A stretch of 6,734 nucleotides of DNA, from contig CALDNM010000041.1 in NCBI GenBank assembly GCA_937915045.1, positions 1 through 6,734 of the forward strand, in the 5' to 3' direction. Below, in pieces: positions 1-5,987 of this stretch (the first letter of the stretch is position 1; every line of letters starts with the position of its first letter). The DNA is from an uncultured Clostridia bacterium (GTDB taxonomy: Bacteria > Bacillota > Clostridia > Peptostreptococcales > Anaerovoracaceae). Position numbers and translations under genes: made by a program. Under the pieces are notes generated by a model. That model was given only the letters and a program-made list of their open reading frames with translations, was not told the origin of the DNA and searched no databases.

Positions 1-142
1 CACGAATACCGATATAGATGAAGATGAAGATCTTTCGATCTACGATACGGATTACCTGAACGCTGATGATGATGAAGAGGACGAAGAGCCGACATCCGAT
101 CAGAGCGACAGCGAAACGGATCATAAGACGGAAGGCAAATAA
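1..142 (+). CDS. C-terminal end of an unidentified protein with a highly acidic tail (5' partial)
   Basis: A reading frame open from the left edge (first full codon at base 2) ends with TAA at 140-142, giving 46 residues. The tail is dominated by Asp and Glu, with runs such as DIDEDED and ADDDEEDEEP, followed by a polar end (SDQSDSETDHKTEGK). No membrane segment or catalytic motif is visible. The composition suggests a flexible, solvent-exposed extension on a cytoplasmic protein, but the family cannot be identified from this piece. The stop codon lies 24 bases before the next start, so the gene may be co-transcribed with the PucR-type regulator. That this is coding rests on the uninterrupted frame, the tight spacing and the lack of any other explanation; the function is unknown. 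Confidence 0.7.
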   Translation, partial: TNTDIDEDEDLSIYDTDYLNADDDEEDEEPTSDQSDSETDHKTEGK

Positions 143-166
143 GCATTCTGTACTGAGGAGAAATAT

Positions 167-1759
167 ATGAAAGTAACGGTCAGTGACTGTCTGGGACTCG
201 GCGTGTTCAGCGGAGCGCGCGTGATCGCGGGCAGAGATGGTCTGGAGAATGTAGTGAAGGCCGTATCCGTGCTTGAAGCGTCAGGCGGCGATGAAGCCGT
301 CAGGTTCGGCGCGGAGGAAAATCAGTTCACATTCACATCTTTCAGTCTCACAAGAGATGACGAAGACGCCCAATGCGCTGTTATCAGAGCGCTTGCCGAC
401 GGCGGGAACGCCGGTCTGGCAGTATTCTACGAGGGCGATGTAGCGGACGAAATAGGAAAGAAAGTTATGGCAGAAGCGGAAAAAGAAAATTTTCCGCTTA
501 TTGTCATGGATCAGACGAGGGACATTTCCGAGGCGATAACGGAAGTGACGGGGAGGCTGTATTACGGCGAATACGATGCCAAGGAAAACAGGATCATAAG
601 CAGCACCGTCATGGATCTTCTCGATTTCGACAAGTATGAGAGCTTCGCGGCTGCGGCGAGAGCGGCGGCTATAAACAACGCGTTCCAGCTCGTTATACTT
701 TCGAACGATTTCAATCCCGTGTTCACGGTGGAGACAAGATACAGGACAACGGTAGAGAAAGCTATAAGCTGCGGCATGGAAAGATCGGTATTCACGAAAT
801 CTCCGGTCGGCACGCTGATAGACGTCGAAGGAGTCCTGACTTACTGGTGGCCGATAAAACTCGGCGGCGAGGATTACTTCATGTTCCTGGTAGATGACGA
901 GGATACTTACAGCTCCGGCGAGATCACAAAACTCGCGGAGATAGTCGAGCTCGCGATGGGCATGTGGAAATTCACACCTGTCAGAGACGCGAAGACGGAA
1001 CTCATAAACGCGCTGAGGCGCGGAAATCTAAAACTGGCTTTTTCGCTGATGAACGAAACGGAAGTAGACCCTTCAAATATCGTCAGCGTGTTTTTCGCGC
1101 GCGGCCTGGGCAAGGCGGAGCAGAAAAAGATCAGCGCGGAGCTGGGCGCCGAACCTGGATTCAGCGTCATGAAGACGGCGTCGGGCGACGAGACTTACGG
1201 CATGATACTGCGTGAGCCTGTGGAAGGTCAGAAAAACGATGACTACGGAAAGTCGGCGTGCATCGCGCTTTACAACAAACTGAAACAGCAGAGAAAAATA
1301 AGGATATTCCATGTGACGGGGCTCTCCGGACTCGAGGGCGCGTTCGAAGGATACAGGCTGATCGGCGAGGCGCAGGCTTACGCTGAGAAGGTGTTCCCTT
1401 ACAAGCGCGTGTTCACGAAGTACGACCTGTCGCTTGTCAGCAACTGCATAAGCATACAGGTGCAGGGCGGATATATGATGAAGGATTTCGCGGATCTTCT
1501 GAACGGATTCGATGAGATCGGAGAAAACAAGGGGAGGCAGCTCCTCGACACTCTTGAGACATTCGTCCTGGATGCCGGCATGAACAGCGGCAAGACCGCG
1601 GAGTTCATGGGGATACACACGAACACGGTACAGTACCGGCTCAAGAGGATAAATGAAGTGCTCGGCGCGGAGATCACCGGCAACAGAGTGCTTCCGGGGC
1701 TCACGATAGCGATAGCGCTCAAGCGCCTCGAAGAACAGGATACAGAAAAAAACCAATAG
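167..1759 (+). CDS. PucR-family transcriptional regulator
   Basis: A 530-residue cytoplasmic DNA-binding regulator. Residues 1 to about 125 look like the PucR N-terminal ligand domain: the opening MKVTVSDCLGLGVFSGARVIAG, then GLENVVKAVSVLEAS, and the segment ending FPLIVMDQTRDISEAI. The middle (about 130-440) is the variable region that in this family often includes a degenerate GGDEF-like fold; I see no catalytic GGDEF motif. Residues about 459-518 form the C-terminal helix-turn-helix, with the hallmark NSGKTAEFMGIHTNTVQYRL followed by KRINEVLG. The ATG at 167 has GAGGAG at 155-160, six bases upstream. PucR-type proteins commonly control catabolic genes for purines, amino acids or other nitrogen compounds. 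Its position 19 bases upstream of the acyl-CoA decarboxylase genes on the same strand makes those genes the likely target and places it in the same transcript. The inducer is unknown. Confidence 0.9.
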   Translation: MKVTVSDCLGLGVFSGARVIAGRDGLENVVKAVSVLEASGGDEAVRFGAEENQFTFTSFSLTRDDEDAQCAVIRALADGGNAGLAVFYEGDVADEIGKKVMAEAEKENFPLIVMDQTRDISEAITEVTGRLYYGEYDAKENRIISSTVMDLLDFDKYESFAAAARAAAINNAFQLVILSNDFNPVFTVETRYRTTVEKAISCGMERSVFTKSPVGTLIDVEGVLTYWWPIKLGGEDYFMFLVDDEDTYSSGEITKLAEIVELAMGMWKFTPVRDAKTELINALRRGNLKLAFSLMNETEVDPSNIVSVFFARGLGKAEQKKISAELGAEPGFSVMKTASGDETYGMILREPVEGQKNDDYGKSACIALYNKLKQQRKIRIFHVTGLSGLEGAFEGYRLIGEAQAYAEKVFPYKRVFTKYDLSLVSNCISIQVQGGYMMKDFADLLNGFDEIGENKGRQLLDTLETFVLDAGMNSGKTAEFMGIHTNTVQYRLKRINEVLGAEITGNRVLPGLTIAIALKRLEEQDTEKNQ

Positions 1760-1778
1760 ACCGGGAGGAAATCATTAG

Positions 1779-3326
1779 ATGAACAAGCTTGATGAATTGA
1801 GACAGAAAAAAGCCGAGATCGCTATGGGCGGCGGCGAAAAGAAGATCGAATCTCAGCATAAAAGAGGAAAACTGACGGCCAGAGAAAGACTGGACGTGCT
1901 TTTCGATGAAGACAGCTTTGTGGAAACGGATGTATTTGTTTCACACAGATGCGCGAACTTCGACATGGCGGAAAAGAAAGCCGCGGGGGACGGAGTCGTT
2001 ACCGGTTATGGCACGATCGACGGCAGACTCGTCTTCGCGTTCGCGCAGGACTTCACAGTCATAGGCGGATCGCTCGGAGAATGTCACGCGGAGAAGATCG
2101 TGAACGTGCAGAAGATGGCACTCAAAACAGGAGCTCCGTGCGTAGGCCTGAACGATTCGGGCGGCGCCAGAGTCGAGGAAGGTGTGAACGCTCTTTCCGG
2201 ATTCGGGAAGATCTTCGCGAACAATGTAGTGGCGTCGGGAGTGATCCCGCAGATATCGGTCATCATGGGGCCGTGCGCGGGCGGGGCTGTATATTCACCG
2301 GCCATCACCGACTTCATATTCATGGTAGACGGGACGAGCCAGATGTTCATCACGGGGCCGCAGGTCATCAAGACAGTCACGGGAGAAGAAGTAACGTCAG
2401 AGGCTCTCGGCGGCGCGAGGACGCACAATGAGATCAGCGGCAACGCGCAGTTCCTCTGCGATGACGACGAAGACGCGCTCATGCAGGTGAGAGAACTCCT
2501 CTCATATCTTCCGTCGAACAATATGGACGTGCCTCCTGTATACGACATGGACGACGAACCTAACAGGATGACTCCGGAGCTCGAGAACATCGTTCCTGAC
2601 AATCCGAACAAAGCGTACAACATGTACGATATAATAAAAGCGCTCGCGGACGAGAACGAGATATTCGATGTATCGTCGCGTTACGCGAGAAATATAATCA
2701 CATGCTTCATCCGCATGAACGGAGAGACAGTCGGCGTGGTCGCGAACCAGCCGAACTTTGAAGCAGGAGTCCTCGACATCAACGCGAGCGACAAGGCGGC
2801 GCGCTTTATCAGAAGATGCGACGCGTTCAATATCCCTCTCCTTACAATAGAAGATGTACCGGGATTCCTCCCGGGCACCGATCAGGAATACGGCGGCATC
2901 ATCCGTCACGGCGCGAAGCTGCTTTACGCTTACGGCGAGGCGACAGTGCCTAAAGTAACGCTCATCCTGAGGAAGGCTTACGGCGGCGCGTACATCGGCA
3001 TGTGCTGCAAGGAGCTCGGCTCGGACTGCGTGATGGCATGGCCTTCGGCGCAGATAGCGGTCATGGGCGCGGCGGGCGCGATCAACGTCATTTCGTCGGT
3101 GAGAAAAGAAATAAAGCAAGCCGACGATCCGGCTGCCATGACGAAGCAGAAGATACAGGAATACGAGGACGAATTCAGCAATCCGTATAAGGCGGCTGAG
3201 ATGGGATACGTCGACGATGTCATCGAACCCGCGGTGTCGAGGCAGAGGATAATATCAGCGTTTGACATGCTCAAAACAAAGAGAGAATCGATGCCTGCCA
3301 AAAAGCACGGGAACATCCCGCTTTAG
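1779..3326 (+). CDS. mmdA: Acyl-CoA carboxyltransferase, probable methylmalonyl-CoA decarboxylase alpha subunit
   Basis: A 515-residue member of the biotin-dependent carboxyltransferase family (PccB/MmdA type), which moves the carboxyl group between an acyl-CoA and carrier-bound biotin. Visible landmarks are the N-terminal QHKRGKLTARERLDVLFDED, NDSGGAR at residues 125-131, the first glycine-rich oxyanion segment GPCAGGAVYSP at 164-174, and the second, RKAYGGAYIGM, with GGA at 402-404, followed by WPSAQIAVMGAAGAINVI. The length fits full-length MmdA/PccB proteins. The start has GGGAGG at 1763-1768. It is followed nine bases later by an OadG-like membrane subunit and then a biotin carrier, a subunit set typical of the membrane-bound Na+-pumping decarboxylases; that is why decarboxylase is preferred over soluble propionyl-CoA carboxylase. 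Family and chemistry are secure. The exact substrate (methylmalonyl-CoA or another acyl-CoA) and the direction are inferred. Confidence 0.9.
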   Translation: MNKLDELRQKKAEIAMGGGEKKIESQHKRGKLTARERLDVLFDEDSFVETDVFVSHRCANFDMAEKKAAGDGVVTGYGTIDGRLVFAFAQDFTVIGGSLGECHAEKIVNVQKMALKTGAPCVGLNDSGGARVEEGVNALSGFGKIFANNVVASGVIPQISVIMGPCAGGAVYSPAITDFIFMVDGTSQMFITGPQVIKTVTGEEVTSEALGGARTHNEISGNAQFLCDDDEDALMQVRELLSYLPSNNMDVPPVYDMDDEPNRMTPELENIVPDNPNKAYNMYDIIKALADENEIFDVSSRYARNIITCFIRMNGETVGVVANQPNFEAGVLDINASDKAARFIRRCDAFNIPLLTIEDVPGFLPGTDQEYGGIIRHGAKLLYAYGEATVPKVTLILRKAYGGAYIGMCCKELGSDCVMAWPSAQIAVMGAAGAINVISSVRKEIKQADDPAAMTKQKIQEYEDEFSNPYKAAEMGYVDDVIEPAVSRQRIISAFDMLKTKRESMPAKKHGNIPL

Positions 3327-3330
3327 GAGG
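3325..3330 (+). promoter_or_regulatory. Ribosome binding site overlapping the mmdA stop codon
   Basis: AGGAGG begins inside the TAG stop of the upstream carboxyltransferase gene (3324-3326) and sits five bases before the ATG at 3336. It fixes the start of the OadG-like subunit. The arrangement suggests translational coupling, so that ribosomes finishing the alpha subunit help start the small membrane subunit; the coupling is inferred. Confidence 0.8.
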
Positions 3331-3335
3331 CGTTT

Positions 3336-3695
3336 ATGAATCATTTAGTAATGATCGCGCTGATAGTTCTGGCGGTGCTTGTCGTGATGCTTATCGCGGC
3401 GGTAGTAGTCATGAAGTCGGAGCTCAGCAAGCGCGGGAAAAAGGATGCCGAAGCGAAGATCGTATCGACGACGACATCGAGCGTGAATGTAAGGACCGGA
3501 AGTACGTCCTCCGCGGCGGAAAGCCCGGGCGTGCAGGAGACTGACGAAATAAGCGAAGAGGTCATCGCGGCGATAGCGGGAGCGCTCGCGGCGTACGGCA
3601 CAAACGGCCGCAGACTGGTCATAAAGAATATTAGAAGAGTGCAGGGCGGAAGCTCAGCGTGGGAGAACTCAGGAAGAATGGATCTCCTGCAGTAG
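3336..3695 (+). CDS. OadG-like membrane-anchored (delta/gamma) subunit of the decarboxylase
   Basis: A 119-residue protein with one hydrophobic N-terminal helix (about residues 4-26, MIALIVLAVLVVMLIAAVVV) followed by a short basic stretch, a polar Ser/Thr-rich linker (about 40-70), and a conserved C-terminal segment. That segment (about 72-119) contains EEVIAAIAGALAAYG, then LVIKNIRRV and SAWENSGRMDLL. The 'A-A-I-...-A-A-Y', 'IRRV' and 'W...GR' pattern is the signature of the OadG/MmdD family of small subunits of biotin-dependent Na+-pumping decarboxylases. In that family the protein anchors and assembles the complex at the membrane and helps link the carboxyltransferase to the pump. There is no obvious cleavage site, so the helix is read as an anchor with the C-terminus in the cytoplasm. 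It lies between the alpha-subunit and biotin-carrier genes. By context this is MmdD-like; whether it differs from OadG is a matter of naming. Confidence 0.85.
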   Translation: MNHLVMIALIVLAVLVVMLIAAVVVMKSELSKRGKKDAEAKIVSTTTSSVNVRTGSTSSAAESPGVQETDEISEEVIAAIAGALAAYGTNGRRLVIKNIRRVQGGSSAWENSGRMDLLQ

Positions 3696-3717
3696 ATATC
3701 GAGGACGGAGCACAGCA

Positions 3718-4101
3718 ATGAAGAAATACAATATAAAAGTCAACGGGACATCTTATGAAGTGGAAGTCGAGGAAATAATGGGAAAACCGGAAGTGAGGGC
3801 GCCGCAGGTGACGCAGGCCCCGGCTCCGGGACCTGAGATCCCGGCTCATGTACCGGAGAAGAAAAAGCCGGCGGAAGTCCCGTCGGGAGAGACGGCGGCG
3901 ACAGCGCCGATGCCGGGAACTATCCTGGACGTCATGGTCACAGAAGGACAGCAGGTCGAAGAAGGCGAAGTCCTGCTCATCCTCGAAGCCATGAAAATGG
4001 AAAACGAAATACAGGCTCCTTGTGCGGGAACGGTATGTACCGTAGCGGCAACTAAAGGAGCTTCTGTAAACGCGGGAGAAGTGCTCGCGACAATAAAATA
4101 A
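3718..4101 (+). CDS. mmdC: Biotin carboxyl carrier subunit of the decarboxylase
   Basis: A 127-residue biotin carrier. A short beta-rich N-terminal stretch (1-20, MKKYNIKVNGTSYEVEVEEI) is followed by a Pro/Ala/Glu/Lys linker (about 23-60) and a biotinyl domain (about 61-127). The biotin-accepting lysine is K93 in EAMKM at residues 90-94, and the flanking APMPGTILDVMVTEGQQV and ENEIQAPCAGTV are typical. The flexible linker allows the biotin arm to visit the carboxyltransferase and then the decarboxylating partner. The start has GGAG at 3707-3710, seven bases before the ATG. It needs a biotin-protein ligase, which is not encoded in this window. It could equally serve as the gamma subunit of another acyl-CoA or oxaloacetate decarboxylase; the adjacent PccB-type alpha subunit argues for an acyl-CoA substrate. 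Confidence 0.92.
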   Translation: MKKYNIKVNGTSYEVEVEEIMGKPEVRAPQVTQAPAPGPEIPAHVPEKKKPAEVPSGETAATAPMPGTILDVMVTEGQQVEEGEVLLILEAMKMENEIQAPCAGTVCTVAATKGASVNAGEVLATIK

Positions 4102-4134
4102 CCCTTTCATTACTCAGAGCAAAAGGAGGAAACC

Positions 4135-4971
4135 ATGCTACTGGCTTTTGATGTAGGCAATACGAATATTGTCTTAGGAGTTTTCAAGGACGGAGAAATG
4201 ATCGAGAACTGGCGGCTCGAGACCGACAATGGCAAGAGCGCGGATGAATACGGAATGGTGATCAACCAGCTGTTTCGCTATTCCGGACTTGACACGGCGG
4301 ATGTCGATGACGTCATCGTTTCTACGGTAGTACCGTCGGTGCTGTACACGATACAGCATCTTTCACAGAAGTATTTCAACAGAAGGGCGATCGTTATAGA
4401 GGCCGGCGTCAAGACCGGGCTCATAGTGAAATACGACAACCCGAAATCTGTCGGATCCGATCTCATAGTCGATTCGGTGGCTGCCTATAATAAATACGGC
4501 GGACCGCTCATAGTCATCGACTACGGTACGGCGACGACGTTCACGGCAGTAACGGACAAAGCGGAATATCTGGGCGGGACTATTGCCCCGGGGCTGAAGA
4601 TATCGTCCGAAGCTCTGGTACAGATGACGGCGCAGCTGCCTAAAGTCGAGCTCGAAGAGCCGGGACGTGTCATATGTAAAAATACTGTCACGGCCATGCA
4701 GTCGGGACTTGTATACGGACATATGGGCATGACGGAGCATGTCGTCAAGCGCATGAAGAAAGAACTCCAGGAGATCTGCGGCGCGGACAAGAAGGTCACG
4801 GTCGTGGCGACAGGAGGCCTTTCGTCTCTCATCGACAGCGGTGTGGACTGCATAGATGTCGTTGACAAGGAACTTACTCTCGAGGGACTCGAGGTCATCT
4901 ACGAGAAGAATAAAAAAGAACCGAGAAAAGAGATCGACCAGAAAAAAGTCGATCTGGAATTCGTGGAATAA
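4135..4971 (+). CDS. coaX: Type III pantothenate kinase
   Basis: A 278-residue cytoplasmic kinase that phosphorylates pantothenate, the first step of CoA synthesis. As an ASKHA-fold enzyme it shows the first phosphate-binding motif FDVGNTN (residues 5-11, D6), the second one IDYGTATTF (128-136), GGTIAPG at 147-153, and the adenosine-side VVATGGLSSLI near 223-233. The expected catalytic Asp is D109 in VGSDLIVDSVAA. In many CoaX proteins this stretch reads GADR..N, so the Arg and Asn positions are replaced here by L110 and D113. About 20 charged C-terminal residues (from roughly 258) extend past the usual core. The start has AGGAGG at 4124-4129, five bases upstream. It lies 33 bases after the biotin carrier with no terminator between them and 8 bases before dusB, so it is probably part of one transcript. 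Confidence 0.93.
   Translation: MLLAFDVGNTNIVLGVFKDGEMIENWRLETDNGKSADEYGMVINQLFRYSGLDTADVDDVIVSTVVPSVLYTIQHLSQKYFNRRAIVIEAGVKTGLIVKYDNPKSVGSDLIVDSVAAYNKYGGPLIVIDYGTATTFTAVTDKAEYLGGTIAPGLKISSEALVQMTAQLPKVELEEPGRVICKNTVTAMQSGLVYGHMGMTEHVVKRMKKELQEICGADKKVTVVATGGLSSLIDSGVDCIDVVDKELTLEGLEVIYEKNKKEPRKEIDQKKVDLEFVE
4931..4955 (+). other. Perfect 8-bp inverted repeat at the 3' end of coaX
   Basis: AGATCGAC at 4931-4938 pairs exactly with GTCGATCT at 4948-4955 around a nine-base A-rich loop (4939-4947). It lies within the last codons of coaX, 13 bases before the stop codon. No U-tract follows, so it is not a terminator. It could protect or process the mRNA, or simply be chance in a lysine- and aspartate-rich coding tail. 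Confidence 0.45.
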
Positions 4972-4979
4972 CGGAAGAT

Positions 4980-5960
4980 ATGACTGAAAAAAGCAATGAA
5001 CTCAAGATAGGGGCCCTCAGACTTGAGGGCCCCTTTACAGCGGCACCGATGGCGGGGATCACCGACGCGCCCTCCCGCCTGCTCTGCAGGGAGCAGGGGG
5101 CTTCACTCGTGTACAGCGAAATGGTGAGCGCGAAGGGCATGATATACGGAAGCAGGAACACGGAACGGCTCCTCAAAATGTATCCGGAGGAGAAGCCTGT
5201 CGCGTTTCAGATATTCGGCAGCGATCCGGAGATAATGGGGGCCGCGGCGAGGATGCTGGAAGGGCGTGAAAACGCGGTCCTGGATATAAACTGCGGATGC
5301 CCTGTCCCTAAGGTCGTGAAGAACGGAGAGGGGTCTGCTCTTATGAAGGACCTCGATCTTCTTTATGATGTCGTGCGGGCGGTACGCGAAAATACGACAA
5401 AGCCCGTTACCGCGAAAATACGCGCGGGGTGGAGTTTGAATTCTCTCAACGCTCCTGAAGCCGCGAAGGCGATAGAGGCGGCGGGCGCTTCGGCTGTGGC
5501 GGTCCACGGAAGGACGCGCGAGCAGTTTTACGAAGGGCCGGCTGACTGGGGCGTGATCGCTGATGTGAAGAAGGCTGTGTCTATACCTGTGATCGGGAAC
5601 GGCGATGTGGCGCGAGGCGCTGACGCGATCCGCATGATGGATGAGACGGGATGCGATCTTGTGATGATCGCCCGCGGCGCTCTCGGGAACCCATGGATAT
5701 TCAGGGACGCGATGGCACTATGGAGGGGAGAGGATCTTCCGCCTGCTCCGAGCCTGGAGGAAAAGACGGCTATGATGGTGCGGCATTTCGACATGCTCTG
5801 CGCTGAAAAGGGAGACTATACGGCTGTGCGCGAGATGCGGAAATTCGTCGGGTGGTATATAAAAGGCATCCGGGGAGCGGCGGCTAAAAGGCGTGAGGTC
5901 AACGGTATCGATGATCCCGCGGAAATGCGCGAAGCTCTGTTGAGATGTTCTCTGATATGA
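4980..5960 (+). CDS. dusB: tRNA-dihydrouridine synthase, DusB type
   Basis: A 326-residue FMN enzyme that reduces specific uridines in the tRNA D-loop using NADPH. The TIM-barrel begins at APMAGITDAPSRLLC (residues 22-36), followed by YSEMVSAKGM (45-54), DINCGCPVPKVVKNGEGSALM (102-122) with the probable catalytic Cys at C107, KIRAGW (146-151), AVHGRTREQFYEGPADW (174-190), IPVIGNGDV (202-210), and the phosphate-binding MIARGALGNPWIF (229-241). The C-terminal helical part (about 255-326) is the tRNA-binding region. The ATG at 4980 has only a weak GGAAG at 4973-4977, very close to the start, and stands 8 bases after coaX, so translational coupling is likely. The next in-frame ATG (residue 24) falls inside the conserved core and is rejected. 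A strong stem-loop lies in codons 10-19. Target uridine positions cannot be read from sequence. Confidence 0.93.
   Translation: MTEKSNELKIGALRLEGPFTAAPMAGITDAPSRLLCREQGASLVYSEMVSAKGMIYGSRNTERLLKMYPEEKPVAFQIFGSDPEIMGAAARMLEGRENAVLDINCGCPVPKVVKNGEGSALMKDLDLLYDVVRAVRENTTKPVTAKIRAGWSLNSLNAPEAAKAIEAAGASAVAVHGRTREQFYEGPADWGVIADVKKAVSIPVIGNGDVARGADAIRMMDETGCDLVMIARGALGNPWIFRDAMALWRGEDLPPAPSLEEKTAMMVRHFDMLCAEKGDYTAVREMRKFVGWYIKGIRGAAAKRREVNGIDDPAEMREALLRCSLI
5009..5036 (+). promoter_or_regulatory. GC-rich stem-loop inside the start of dusB (possible attenuator)
   Basis: An 11-bp perfect stem (5009-5019 with 5024-5034) closes a four-base GACT loop. The arms are AGGGGCCCTCA and TGAGGGCCCCT, and the 3' arm runs into TTT then A at 5034-5037. 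The shape is that of an intrinsic terminator with a poor U-tract, but it sits 29 bases downstream of the dusB start codon and encodes conserved family residues (IGALRLEGP). It may slow or partly stop transcription between coaX and dusB, or limit dusB translation. The structure is directly visible; the function is inferred. Confidence 0.6.
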
Positions 5961-5966
5961 TATAAT
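5940..5966 (+). promoter_or_regulatory. Extended -10 promoter overlapping the dusB stop codon
   Basis: A consensus TATAAT at 5961-5966 is preceded by TGA (5958-5960), giving the extended -10 pattern TG-N-TATAAT; the TG comes from the dusB stop codon itself. A TTGAGA at 5940-5945 resembles a -35 box but its spacer is only 15 bases, so the extended -10 probably carries the activity. Transcription would start near 5973, leaving a leader of about 15 bases with AAGGAG at 5976-5981. It would drive the downstream regulator independently of the coaX-dusB transcript. Confidence 0.65.
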
Positions 5967-5975
5967 CGTATCTGT

Positions 5976-5981
5976 AAGGAG
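5976..5981 (+). promoter_or_regulatory. Ribosome binding site for the PAS-containing regulator
   Basis: AAGGAG lies six bases before the ATG at 5988. It is the reason for choosing this start, since the reading frame has no stop codon at its 3' end within the window and its start cannot be checked by total length. Confidence 0.8.
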
Positions 5982-5987
5982 CGGCGA

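Noticed and set aside
1..80. GAT/GAA trinucleotide pattern as a tandem repeat
   Set aside because: The units are irregular and fit an acidic coding tail; there is no exact multi-copy repeat.
1073..1756. Long antisense reading frame (227 codons) opposite the PucR-type gene
   Set aside because: It lies entirely across a well-supported gene, has Arg/Leu/His-rich sequence typical of an antisense shadow, and no recognisable domain.
2629..2696. TATAAT-like strings inside the carboxyltransferase gene
   Set aside because: They arise from Asp/Asn-Ile-Ile codons (GAT ATA ATA, AAT ATA ATC), lack a -35 partner, and no gene starts nearby.
2084..3119. Overlapping antisense reading frames (179 and 205 codons) opposite the carboxyltransferase gene
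   Set aside because: They sit opposite strongly conserved coding sequence, have no family motifs, and are explained by codon bias that depletes stops on the other strand.
1779..4101. Oxaloacetate decarboxylase as the identity of the three-subunit module
   Set aside because: The alpha subunit is of PccB/MmdA carboxyltransferase type, not the TIM-barrel pyruvate carboxylase-like type used by oxaloacetate decarboxylase.
5049..5051. Downstream ATG as an alternative dusB start beyond the hairpin
   Set aside because: It would begin within the conserved APMAG flavin-binding motif and remove the normal N-terminal strand; no good ribosome site precedes it.
5078..5097. Second short stem (7 bp, six-base loop) in dusB
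   Set aside because: It is shorter, competes with an alternative pairing in the same bases, and is easily explained by chance in GC-rich coding sequence.
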